21,606 bases of DNA, from assembly GCA_030560485.1 (NCBI GenBank), contig JAKTTS010000259.1:1-21606 (forward strand), in the 5' to 3' direction. Made by a program: the position numbers and the translations under genes. The notes below the pieces were generated by a model, which was not told where the DNA came from, searched no databases, and saw nothing but the letters and a program-made list of their open reading frames with translations. The first letter of the stretch is position 1. Each line of letters starts with the position of its first letter. Origin of the DNA: Ascoidea tarda (nom. inval.). Lineage: Eukaryota; Ascomycota; Saccharomycetes; Ascoideales; Ascoideaceae. Positions 1-7,956 of this stretch are shown one piece after another.

Positions 1-547
1 GTGCTGATCTAAAACTAAACTAAACAGAAACCACAGCCTTCCAACAAAATGATGTTGTTTTAAATACTGCGATTTTCTGGAGATACAAATTTATGGACGT
101 TTAGTGCCTGTTGCTGGTGCCTTGAGTTTATTTTAGCTGTTCTCAGCCTGCTATTATTTTAGGGATTTGCGCTACGTTGCAACACAAGAACAGAACAATA
201 GAGATAAGCTTCTATTGTTTGGAAATACTGTTTGCATTGGTATTCTTCTTTGCCCAAAATGCACTTTTGAGATTACTAAAACTATTCAGAGCATGTTTTT
301 GGTAGCTCGCAACAGAAAATCTTTGTTTCGCCAGTTTCTTTACAACTCTATCTCTGCCTCCAAACATTGTTCTGACTGAACTTTTGCTGATGCTCTGCAA
401 CAAAGTTTGGATACAGACAATGGTAAAGAATGAAAGAAATTTACAGATCACCAAGCAAACTATTATTAGTCGAATAGAGAGATGTTTATATGGAAATTAA
501 AAAGTGGAATATAAATAATGAATAATATTAAAAATAAGGTTTGGCTC
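1..547. other. Left-edge intergenic DNA, no gene seen
   Basis: No reading frame enters from the left edge on the plus strand: all three frames meet a stop within about 21 bases. On the minus strand, stops also close every frame within about the first 93 bases. Two overlapping short frames (70 and 80 codons, about 167-454) resemble no family I know and look like chance. I see no tRNA box pattern. The stretch from about 480 to 547 is A+T-rich and is the likely 3' UTR and polyadenylation region of PEX6. Confidence 0.6.
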
Positions 548-3500
548 CTAAATATTTTCAAAGCTTTCCCTCACTTTGATGTAGTGTTTCAACTCATCAG
601 CAGATATACTGGGTATTAGTTCATTTCTCGCTTTGATGAAATCTTGTTGTTGAACTACCACATCTGTATCCTCACTTGTAGCTACCACATCAAACCAAGT
701 ACGAAGACTTATAGGCCCTTTTCCTTTTAGAACCATTCTTTCATTATAATCTTTAACCTTTTTATCGACTTCTCCTGCTCGTCTGGTCATTGAATTCAAC
801 ATCGCATCACTGCAAAGAGCATAGAAATCAGCACCAGTGAAATTAAATGCACAAGTCTCTGCAACCTCCTTTAACGAAACCTTTTCATCCAACTTGAACT
901 TTCTAGTTAACGCTTCTAGAATCTTCAATTGTTTGTCATGAGTATCAGAAACACCCAAATATAACATTTTATCAAACCTTCCTGGTCTTAATAAGGCATC
1001 ATCTAGCAAATCTGGTCGATTCGTCGCTCCTACAACAAAAACGTCATCCCCACCACCATCGCTGCTGGACATACCATCTAACTCTGCTAAAAGTTGAGAC
1101 ACAATTCTGTCCATTACACCACCGGAATCTCCCTGATTGCCTCTTTTTGGCGCAACAGAATCCAACTCATCAAAGAAAATCACACAAGGTTTAGCATCTC
1201 TTGCTTTTTGGAAAACTTTTCGCACGTTTGCCTCAGACTCACCAATATACATGTTCAACAACTCCGGTCCTTTTACACTGAAAAAATTGAGAGAAAAATT
1301 CGTTGCTATTGCCTTTGCAAGAAGGGTTTTTCCAGTTCCTGGTGGCCCATAAAACAATATCCCTGATCGTTTTTTAAGTCCGTTATTGAACAATTCAGGA
1401 TTCTTAAGAGGCATTTCAATTGTATCCAAAATTTCGTCTTTAACGAGATCTAATCCACCAATATCTTCCCATTTTACATTAGGAATTTTGGGTGCACCGA
1501 TCGAATCACTATACTTTCCTCTAGTTTCATTAATTGATTTCTCAAAACTATTTGGGAAAATACTAATATGACCACCAGTAGCCAAAATTAAATCATGAAA
1601 AGAAATCTGTTTATCTTTTAATAACCCCCCATTATTTTTGATAAAGGAATGATAATAGTCTAATGAAATATTCTTAGCATTACGAACTATCACATTTAAA
1701 TCCTTTGGTGTAAGACCAGCTGATTGCAAACTTAACGAGCTCGCTACAATATCATTTCTTGGTATAAATTTAAAATTTGAAGTTTTAAAGACCTCAATAA
1801 ACTCATGATAAAAATTTGATTCGCTGTTTCTTGAATAATTTAAAGTATCAAAATCAATTAAAAACTTGAATATTTCGTTTCTTTCATTTTCATTAGGAAC
1901 ACTAATTGGAATCTCAAACCTGATCAAGCTTCGAATATCTTCACTTATTTTGTCCAAATCATTAATTGATATAATAAATATTATTCCAGGTCTTTTAAGA
2001 TAATCATTAATCATTTCAATAAATTTTAAATTGAAATTGTTTTTCTTATCCATTGAATCGCTTGGATCATTTGTAGAATCATTTTTTTTACACAAAGCAT
2101 CGAAATGAGTGAAAAAAATTATTAATGGAGAGCAACTCTCTACAATTTTATCTAATTTACCTCTAATCATTCCCACTGTTTTCAAATCCTGGCCTGGAAT
2201 TAACAAATCATAGCAGTTTAGTTCAATTAAATTGATACCCATCTCAATGGCAAGGCTTCTAACAAGGGTTACTTTACCAACACCTCTAGTTAGAGAGTGT
2301 AAAAGTATAGTGGTTTTTAGGTTAGTTTTAGATTTGTTTTTAAAAGATGTCAAGGAAATTTTAATTAATTTTCGGAGTTTTTTGGCATAACTAAAGAGAA
2401 CTGAATCACTGTTATTTGAAGGGTATTTAAAATAAGGTCTTAGATTAAGATATTCATACCAATTAAAGCTTGTTGAGTTTGAAGGTAATTTAAAATTGTT
2501 GATTATTCCGGATTGAACCATTTTAGTCTGAGAAGGATCAATTATAAATTGTTCCAAGGATTCTGTATTATTATTTTCATTGTTTATTATGTTATCATCA
2601 CTTGAAATATCAGTAATAATAAACCAGACTATGGCATTATTGTTTCCTTTGGGGATGATGGAAGGAAATTGCAAATTAGAGTTATCGTCATCAGGATTGG
2701 AACTGTTGGGTGTATTAGGATTTTGCATTGTATCTCCATAAATGTCAAAATAATTTCTAGCCATTTGAAGATCTATTAAAATTGGAATCAAATCATTTTT
2801 TTTAACCAACCTAAATTTTGACTCGAAAAATTGTTTCAACTTAAGTAGGAAAATGGGTTGATAGGTTTTATTTAAAGAAATTGGAGAAGATATTCTTGAG
2901 ATTGTGGCTCTTTTAGCAACTTTGAAATTTGAAAAATAATCCTTTGGTAATTGGTTTGTCAAGTTTTGTTGTTGCTTTTGATTTGAATCCGAATCTGAAT
3001 CAGAGTCTGAATTGTTGGGGATAATTTTCGATAATAATAATCTTTTGGGTTTATTTAAATTGATTAAAAAAATTGGCGATAAATAAATTGTATTTGAATT
3101 ATAGTTGTTTGGCTCAATTAATGCAAACAATTTAATTTTAAAGAGGGTCTTATTTTTCAATTTGATATTGATAAAGTCACCACTGAATGATCCAAGTTTA
3201 ATTAAATCTGATAGTTTAACAAAACCAAAAATTTGATCGTCCTCTTTTAGTAATGGATCCGGTATAATGTTATTTATTTGATGAGGCAATGGTTTAGCAT
3301 TGAATTGAAATTCATATTGAAACTGGTTTTGAATTTGGCCAGTTAGAGATAGGTTAAATTTAGAGATGTTATTATTGCTATTATTAGCAGGATTATCATT
3401 TATGGATTTAGTAATTTTATTTGAGTTTTTAATTAAAGTGATTTTGGTTTCATTTGAGATTAAACCTTGATTGAAAGGTTCAGTTAGTATGACCTTGCCA

Positions 3501-4027
3501 TCGTTGATTATGTTTTCTTTAATGTTATTGATTTTAATAATATTTTTAAGATTTTCGTCATTGATACTATTAAATAGATAGGCGTCCTTTTGAATGATTT
3601 TTTTATTGAAGAAATCATTGAAAAACAGTTTTAATTTTTGTTTTGGTAAACTGTTGAAGATATTATAGTAAAAGGAATTTAAAGATATTACAATGTGGTC
3701 TAAGAATATGGGGTTAACAGAGATAATCAAGGATTTGTCGATAGTTAGATTTTGATGAAAGTTCAAAAAGTTTAGTATTTTTATGGAGTAGTTATCCAAG
3801 TTGTTATCAATTGAGTGTAGTTTGAATATTTTAAAGTCTGATAGTAACGAAGAACCCAAGAATTTAATTGAAACGTATTTATCGTTGATTTTGAGAGTAT
3901 CAGCATTAAATAGATCATTATATAGGCTTTTCGATATTGAGATCAAATCGTTTGAGAGAACAGTTGAATCATTGAGGAATATTGTGTTGACCAATATGGG
4001 AGATGGGATGGTTGTGTTTGGCTCCAT
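548..4027 (-). CDS. PEX6: Peroxisomal AAA+ ATPase Pex6 (peroxin-6)
   Basis: Pex6 forms a hexamer with Pex1 that pulls the ubiquitinated import receptor Pex5 out of the peroxisomal membrane. The protein has 1159 residues, somewhat longer than the S. cerevisiae protein (about 1030). The N-terminal half is divergent and Asn/Ser-rich, with a Ser-Asp run near residues 340-350. The first ATPase domain (about 560-790) is degenerate: the P-loop reads GVGKV near 580, and the Walker B region reads IIFFTHFDAL near 637, without the acidic pair. The second domain is intact: GPPGTGKT near residue 892, Walker B CVIFFDELDS near 949, then GATNRPDLLDDALLRPGRFD near 1000. An active D2 with a degenerate D1 is the known Pex6 pattern. 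The start at MEPNTT is the first ATG of the frame. COX7 lies upstream on the same strand, 590 bp away. Confidence 0.97.
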   Translation of the reverse strand: MEPNTTIPSPILVNTIFLNDSTVLSNDLISISKSLYNDLFNADTLKINDKYVSIKFLGSSLLSDFKIFKLHSIDNNLDNYSIKILNFLNFHQNLTIDKSLIISVNPIFLDHIVISLNSFYYNIFNSLPKQKLKLFFNDFFNKKIIQKDAYLFNSINDENLKNIIKINNIKENIINDGKVILTEPFNQGLISNETKITLIKNSNKITKSINDNPANNSNNNISKFNLSLTGQIQNQFQYEFQFNAKPLPHQINNIIPDPLLKEDDQIFGFVKLSDLIKLGSFSGDFINIKLKNKTLFKIKLFALIEPNNYNSNTIYLSPIFLINLNKPKRLLLSKIIPNNSDSDSDSDSNQKQQQNLTNQLPKDYFSNFKVAKRATISRISSPISLNKTYQPIFLLKLKQFFESKFRLVKKNDLIPILIDLQMARNYFDIYGDTMQNPNTPNSSNPDDDNSNLQFPSIIPKGNNNAIVWFIITDISSDDNIINNENNNTESLEQFIIDPSQTKMVQSGIINNFKLPSNSTSFNWYEYLNLRPYFKYPSNNSDSVLFSYAKKLRKLIKISLTSFKNKSKTNLKTTILLHSLTRGVGKVTLVRSLAIEMGINLIELNCYDLLIPGQDLKTVGMIRGKLDKIVESCSPLIIFFTHFDALCKKNDSTNDPSDSMDKKNNFNLKFIEMINDYLKRPGIIFIISINDLDKISEDIRSLIRFEIPISVPNENERNEIFKFLIDFDTLNYSRNSESNFYHEFIEVFKTSNFKFIPRNDIVASSLSLQSAGLTPKDLNVIVRNAKNISLDYYHSFIKNNGGLLKDKQISFHDLILATGGHISIFPNSFEKSINETRGKYSDSIGAPKIPNVKWEDIGGLDLVKDEILDTIEMPLKNPELFNNGLKKRSGILFYGPPGTGKTLLAKAIATNFSLNFFSVKGPELLNMYIGESEANVRKVFQKARDAKPCVIFFDELDSVAPKRGNQGDSGGVMDRIVSQLLAELDGMSSSDGGGDDVFVVGATNRPDLLDDALLRPGRFDKMLYLGVSDTHDKQLKILEALTRKFKLDEKVSLKEVAETCAFNFTGADFYALCSDAMLNSMTRRAGEVDKKVKDYNERMVLKGKGPISLRTWFDVVATSEDTDVVVQQQDFIKARNELIPSISADELKHYIKVRESFENI

Positions 4028-4617
4028 TGTTCAAGCAAAGTGAAAGAAGATTCTGTGTGCTTGAGAAGATGTAAGAAGGATAGTGGTGTTAATTTATAGA
4101 ATCTAGGGAGACTTTTCCATAGCTTGTCGATAGAACAGAGTAAATCATATAACTTATAAGTTCAGATGGAGGAGTTTTTGTTGAAATTTGGGATGGAAAT
4201 TTCCCAAGCTCTAGGTTTGTCCCGAATTGGTGATGCAGGGCGCGTTGGTGCAAAAAGGGACACTCTGAAATATTCAGTATAAAAAACATAAAAAATATAA
4301 AAAACATAAATAACATAAAAAATATAAGCAGCGAGATGTTGTAGAAGGATTTTTTCACGGTTTAATCATATATAGGGCTTAGAAGAAGAATGTGTATTTA
4401 AATCTAACATTTAAATGGTTATTAGAAGTATGAATTGAATAAAAAATTTACTAAAAAAAAAGCGAGCACCAAGAATTTCAATTTTTTTTCTTTGAATATT
4501 AATATTGGAAATAAATCAACCAGTTATTGTTATTAAAATATCATTTAAATCATCCTGTGAATAGTGTAGAGTACATCAAATCAAATCAAATAAAATTAAA
4601 ATGAACCGATATTAGAT
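4028..4617 (-). promoter_or_regulatory. PEX6 upstream / COX7 downstream region
   Basis: This is 590 bp between two minus-strand genes. It must hold the PEX6 promoter and the COX7 3' end. It contains an A-rich block of imperfect repeats built on AAAAAACATA (about 4279-4326), a short poly-A run (about 4453-4461), a T-run (about 4482-4489) and three TCAAA pentamers (4576-4590) just after the COX7 stop. Such poly(dA:dT) DNA commonly keeps yeast promoters free of nucleosomes; its role here is inference. An 89-codon frame at 4089-4358 is low-complexity Phe/Met/Leu-rich and I do not call it a gene. Confidence 0.5.
4279..4326. repeat. A-rich imperfect tandem repeat
   Basis: About 48 bp made of alternating AAAAAACAT and AAAAAATAT-like units on the plus strand. 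It lies about 250 bp upstream of the PEX6 start codon. It is probably replication-slippage sequence, possibly nucleosome-excluding. Confidence 0.6.
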
Positions 4618-4897
4618 TTATTTCTCTTTGATTCCGAGAATGGCTCTACCAGCGTAATAAAAAGTGGCACCGGTGGTGAAAGCAAATAAACCCCAGAAAG
4701 GATAGATGTAGAATTTAGAACGAGGGTGCTATTGGCAACAATTAGTAACGGTTGGTTAGTAAATGAAGAAGGAATTTCGATAAGCAGGTGCAGAAAAGCT
4801 GGGAGATAGAAGTCTACTAAGAACATACTCTCATCCATAGTGGTTTATTGGAGCTTTGATATAATCTTTGTAATTCAATAACGGTGTTTTTTGGCAT
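4618..4897 (-). CDS. COX7: Cytochrome c oxidase subunit 7 (Cox7), two exons
   Basis: Cox7 is a small single-span subunit of respiratory complex IV in the inner mitochondrial membrane. Exon 1 is 4829-4897 (23 codons) and exon 2 is 4618-4728 (36 codons plus stop). The spliced product has 59 residues; the S. cerevisiae protein has 60. Family-typical pieces are the start MPKNTVIELQRLYQSS, the phrase KPLWMRHPRS spanning the splice junction, YIYPFWGLFAF as the start of the membrane segment, and the end AILGIKEK. Without splicing, exon 1 runs into a stop a few codons into the intron, and exon 2 has no start. I chose the ATG at 4897 because it gives the family N-terminus, although the frame stays open upstream to 5071. 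It is divergent to the D-amino-acid oxidase gene. Confidence 0.93.
4729..4828 (-). other. COX7: Spliceosomal intron in COX7 (100 nt)
   Basis: On the minus strand the intron starts with GTATGT (4823-4828), has a perfect TACTAAC branch point (4755-4761) and ends in AG (4729-4730). A second near-match, TACTAAT, lies between branch point and acceptor. Splicing between codons joins exon 1 and exon 2 into a continuous Cox7 protein. S. cerevisiae COX7 lacks an intron as far as I recall. Confidence 0.93.
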
Positions 4898-5031
4898 TTT
4901 GGTGTTGATTGTGAGTGAGTGATAATATGTTTTGTGGTATGTAAATTGGAATTGATAGCTCAGATGTTGGATATAAGAGGTGATAGTGAAATAAAGGCCA
5001 TAACAGTAATCACCTTTTCTCACAATCTCAG

Positions 5032-5057
5032 CCAATGAGAAGCGGATTTTTTCCAAT
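5032..5057. promoter_or_regulatory. Pair of CCAAT boxes upstream of COX7
   Basis: CCAAT occurs at 5032-5036 (within GCCAATGAGA) and at 5053-5057, 21 bp apart, about 135-160 bp upstream of the COX7 start codon. In yeasts the Hap2/3/4/5 complex binds CCAAT and activates respiratory genes including cytochrome oxidase subunits. Sequence match and gene identity fit; binding is inferred. Confidence 0.45.
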
Positions 5058-5339
5058 TTGTTTTTTTTCACACCATTTTCAATACGACCACCGGGTGCTG
5101 GACGGAAACGTGATTTGAGTCACGCCTTCGAGTTGGCATGTGCTCGGAAGTGGTGCGGGGGGCCAGAAGCGAACTCGCTGAAAATGGCCTGGTCTGGCGC
5201 CTAAACAATATCCCAAAGCGATGTGCGGTATAATTTTCCGGCCCGGTCTCAGTGCATCGGACTGTTCGTGCTTTCCGTGCTCCATTTACGGCGCACTTCG
5301 AACTCATTTCTCTATCTCAGACATTGGATTTGATGATGA

Positions 5340-5376
5340 GATAAGAAATCGAGTTGTTGGAGATGAGGTATATAAT
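5340..5376 (+). promoter_or_regulatory. GATAAG site and TATA-like element before the oxidase gene
   Basis: GATAAG at 5340-5345 matches the site of GATA-type nitrogen regulators (Gln3/Gat1 family). TATATAAT at 5369-5376 lies about 87-94 bp before the ATG at 5463, a reasonable TATA position for yeast. Nitrogen control would suit an enzyme that releases ammonia from D-amino acids; that link is inference. Confidence 0.4.
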
Positions 5377-5462
5377 ATGCCTCTAATTTCGAGGTGTTTT
5401 TTTTGCAATGGTAAATTGTTTTCTCTTGTGTTGCTGTTTATCCACCGTCTGTAAAATTTGAA

Positions 5463-6521
5463 ATGACTAAAGTTGTGGTCTTGGGTTCTGGTATTATTGG
5501 TTTATACACTGTTTTTCATTTGCTTGAGAAGCAGATCAAGCCATCAGATATCACTGTTGTAGCTGAGTATTTTGCTGATGATCAATCGATAAACTACACT
5601 TCGCCATGGGCCGGTGGTAACTTTTGTGCTATTTCGCCCTCTGATCCTTTATCGTTGGAAATGGATAAGTTTACTTATTTGAATTTGTTCAAAGTCCAAA
5701 AGGCACTAGGTGGCCCAGAAAATTCTGGTTTAGACATGATGCCAATGACCGAATTCTGGGACTACGATCCACCTTCTGAGAAATTAAAGTCTTTGCAGTC
5801 CTACTTGAAGGATTTCAAGATCTTGTCCAGGGACGAATTGGCTAGGAAAAACGAGCCCAAAATCAAGTTTGGTATCAGCTACACCACATGGAACTTCAAC
5901 TGTCCATTTTTCTTGAAGAAAATGAGTGATTACATGAGATCCAAGGGAGTTCTTTTCGTTCAAAGAAAGCTAACTCACATCTCGCAAGCATTTTTAGATG
6001 AGTCCACCAAGGTTGTCTTCAACTGCACAGGCATTGGCGCCAGAGATTTGATCAAGGACCACAATGTCTTTCCCGGTAGAGGCCAGGTCGTCGTCATCAA
6101 GGCTCCTCACATCAAGGAAAACTGTGTTCGCTGGGGAAAGAGCACAGCAACCTATATCATCCCCAGGCCCTACTCCCAGGACTCGTTGGTGTTGGGAGGC
6201 TTTATCCAGAAGGACTGCTGGTCCGGCGACACTTATGGCGACCAGACCGAGGACATTCTCGGACGAACCACTGCGTTGTTGCCCCAGATCCTCGAGCAAA
6301 ACGCCCATGGCAGCAGAATAGAGGACCTTGAGATCAAGAGGGTAGCTGCTGGATTGAGGCCCTACAGACATGGTGGGCCCAGGGTGGAAGAAGAGCAGCT
6401 TCCCGAGGGCAAGAGCGTGGTCCATTGCTATGGCCAAGCTGGTACTGGGTACCAGAGTGGGATGGGCTGGACCAACACTGCAACAGATCTCTGGCTCAGG
6501 CAAAGGAGTTCCAAGTTGTGA
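5463..6521 (+). CDS. DAO1: FAD-dependent D-amino-acid oxidase with peroxisomal PTS1
   Basis: The enzyme oxidises D-amino acids to 2-oxo acids, releasing ammonia and hydrogen peroxide. Its 352 residues match the usual length. The N-terminus has the FAD-binding fold motif VVVLGSGIIGL (GSGIIG at 8-13), followed by YTSPWAGGNF, NCTGIGARDL, GRGQVVVIKAP, YIIPRPYS and AAGLRPYRHGGPRVE. In the last, Arg near residue 299 corresponds to the substrate-carboxylate arginine. The family signature appears as VVHCYGQAGTGYQSGMGW near 319-336. The C-terminus is Ser-Lys-Leu, a canonical type 1 peroxisomal signal, matching the known peroxisomal home of yeast D-amino-acid oxidases. I cannot tell a neutral D-amino-acid oxidase from a D-aspartate oxidase. 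Base composition shifts along the gene, from about 42% G+C near the start to about 57% near 6241-6300. Confidence 0.93.
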   Translation: MTKVVVLGSGIIGLYTVFHLLEKQIKPSDITVVAEYFADDQSINYTSPWAGGNFCAISPSDPLSLEMDKFTYLNLFKVQKALGGPENSGLDMMPMTEFWDYDPPSEKLKSLQSYLKDFKILSRDELARKNEPKIKFGISYTTWNFNCPFFLKKMSDYMRSKGVLFVQRKLTHISQAFLDESTKVVFNCTGIGARDLIKDHNVFPGRGQVVVIKAPHIKENCVRWGKSTATYIIPRPYSQDSLVLGGFIQKDCWSGDTYGDQTEDILGRTTALLPQILEQNAHGSRIEDLEIKRVAAGLRPYRHGGPRVEEEQLPEGKSVVHCYGQAGTGYQSGMGWTNTATDLWLRQRSSKL

Positions 6522-6595
6522 TTGAGCTGCGATCGAGCTGTAGCTTGGCCCACAGAAGCAGTGCTGCCATTTCAGACCAGTGATTTGGCGTCTTC

Positions 6596-6644
6596 AAACG
6601 CTTTTTAAAACGCTTTTCAAAACGCACGCAGAAAACGCACGCAG
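6596..6644. repeat. Phased AAACGC repeats upstream of SWR1
   Basis: AAACGC starts at 6596, 6608, 6620 and 6633, spaced 12, 12 and 13 bp. The last two copies sit in an exact 13-bp tandem duplication (AAAACGCACGCAG, 6619-6631 and 6632-6644). The block lies about 170-215 bp before the SWR1 ATG, a plausible upstream activating position. It may be a multi-site binding platform or simple slippage. Confidence 0.6.
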
Positions 6645-6811
6645 AGTTTGCACAACATTTTTTTTGTTTTTCTTCCACCCACGCTCTTTATCGCTGGAGG
6701 AAGTCGTTATATTGTGTTTATAACCGAACAAGTTTCTTATTGCTAGCTGCCTGCTTCTTAAATGACTTCTTTTTCCTTCACTTTTCCTGTATAGTACTAT
6801 TCTCTAGATTT

Positions 6812-7924
6812 ATGACAAATAAAACCACTCCCCTAATAAATCAGACCGGAAATTCTTCGCAGAAATCACACAATTCACATGAGAAAACAGAAATACCCAA
6901 AAATGATTCTTCAGATCCAGTCGTAGTCGCTAAAAGAAAAAGAGGAAGGCCTAGAAAAACGAGCATCACTGAAAATAGCACCACCAACAACAGCAACAGC
7001 AACAGCAACAAAAACAAGAACAACAAGAATAATTCCAAACCATCCACCCCTGCCCACGAAGGAAGATTGTTACGAAAAAGACCTAACCAAGACCACCCTC
7101 AAAATTCAATATCAAAAAAACAAAAAATTAAAAAAATCAAATTTATTTTCAACCCAAAGCCTCCATTATTAAACCCTTCTCAACGCATTCCCCCTCCAAA
7201 ATTTGCTCAATTTGAACACTATCTAAACTCCTTCAAGTCCCTAGACAACGATGTTTCAATCGACACATTCAACGACATTGTTCAGAAAGATTCACTCCTC
7301 TTAACCAAGATCAAACATGGTCTTACAAACAATATTTTAAAACTAAATGACAGCAAAGAAATCATCAAAATTCCAAAGGAAAAACCCTACCAAGACCCTA
7401 TAAAGTACTCTCAAATTGTTCATAGCGATCACCTCCTCGCTCATGCAATTAAACTATCCAAAATCCATAACGACTTGCGTAAAAATCACATCTTGAAATG
7501 CAAAAAAATAGCCTCAATGATACAAATTCACTTCAATAGATTGAAAAAACTCAAGAAAAATGAATACCAACAAGAACTAAAAAGAAGACAAACTTTGGCA
7601 AAATTCGTCATGAGATTAGTTAAATCATACTGGAAAAAGGCTGAAAAGGCTCATCAAATCCAACTCAATGCTAAGCAAAAAGAAATCCAGATGGAAAAGA
7701 GCAACATTAACATGAAAAAAATGGTTCTCGAGTCTCAGTTAAGAACTGTAGAACATGTAATGAAAAACAACCTATTAAGTGGTTTTCCCAAAAGGACTCA
7801 AAACCAAATCAATTCTGATTCCGATTCTGATTCTAATTCTGATTCCGACGACGAACTTGATTCCGATATTTACTCTAATCCTTATGACTTAGAAGCTGAA
7901 ACTCCTAAAATTAATACCACTGAC

Positions 7925-7956
<32 letters not shown>

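Larger units (their letters stand above)
4898..5462. promoter_or_regulatory. Divergent promoter, COX7 / D-amino-acid oxidase
   Basis: These 565 bp separate two divergently transcribed genes. The COX7-proximal part is A+T-rich and holds two CCAAT boxes. The middle (about 5085-5300) is strikingly G+C-rich: 33 of 60 bases on the line starting at 5221. It includes CCGGCCCGG at 5238-5246. The oxidase-proximal part holds an inverted CCAAT (ATTGG, 5323-5327), a GATAAG site and a TATA-like element. Short overlapping frames here (77-84 codons) look like chance. Confidence 0.6.

Noticed and set aside
4089-4358. 89-codon minus-strand frame between PEX6 and COX7
   Set aside because: Phe/Met/Ile-rich low complexity produced by an A-rich repeat; no family resemblance; lies in the PEX6 promoter.
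4817-5071. N-terminal extension of COX7 from the ATG at 5071
   Set aside because: Would add 58 residues unlike Cox7; the ATG at 4897 gives the family N-terminus, and the frame hits a stop unless the intron is spliced.
5221-5454. 77-codon plus-strand frame before the oxidase
   Set aside because: Overlaps the GATAAG and TATA-like elements and has no recognisable domain.
5325-5460. Possible C/D snoRNA (TGATGA at about 5331)
   Set aside because: No CTGA D box at a suitable distance and no terminal stem seen.
5994-6503. 169-codon minus-strand frame inside the oxidase gene
   Set aside because: Antisense shadow of a strongly conserved coding region with elevated G+C.
6740-6811. 24-residue N-terminal extension of Swr1
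   Set aside because: Hydrophobic Phe/Leu-rich tail unsuited to a nuclear remodeller; read from a T-rich leader.
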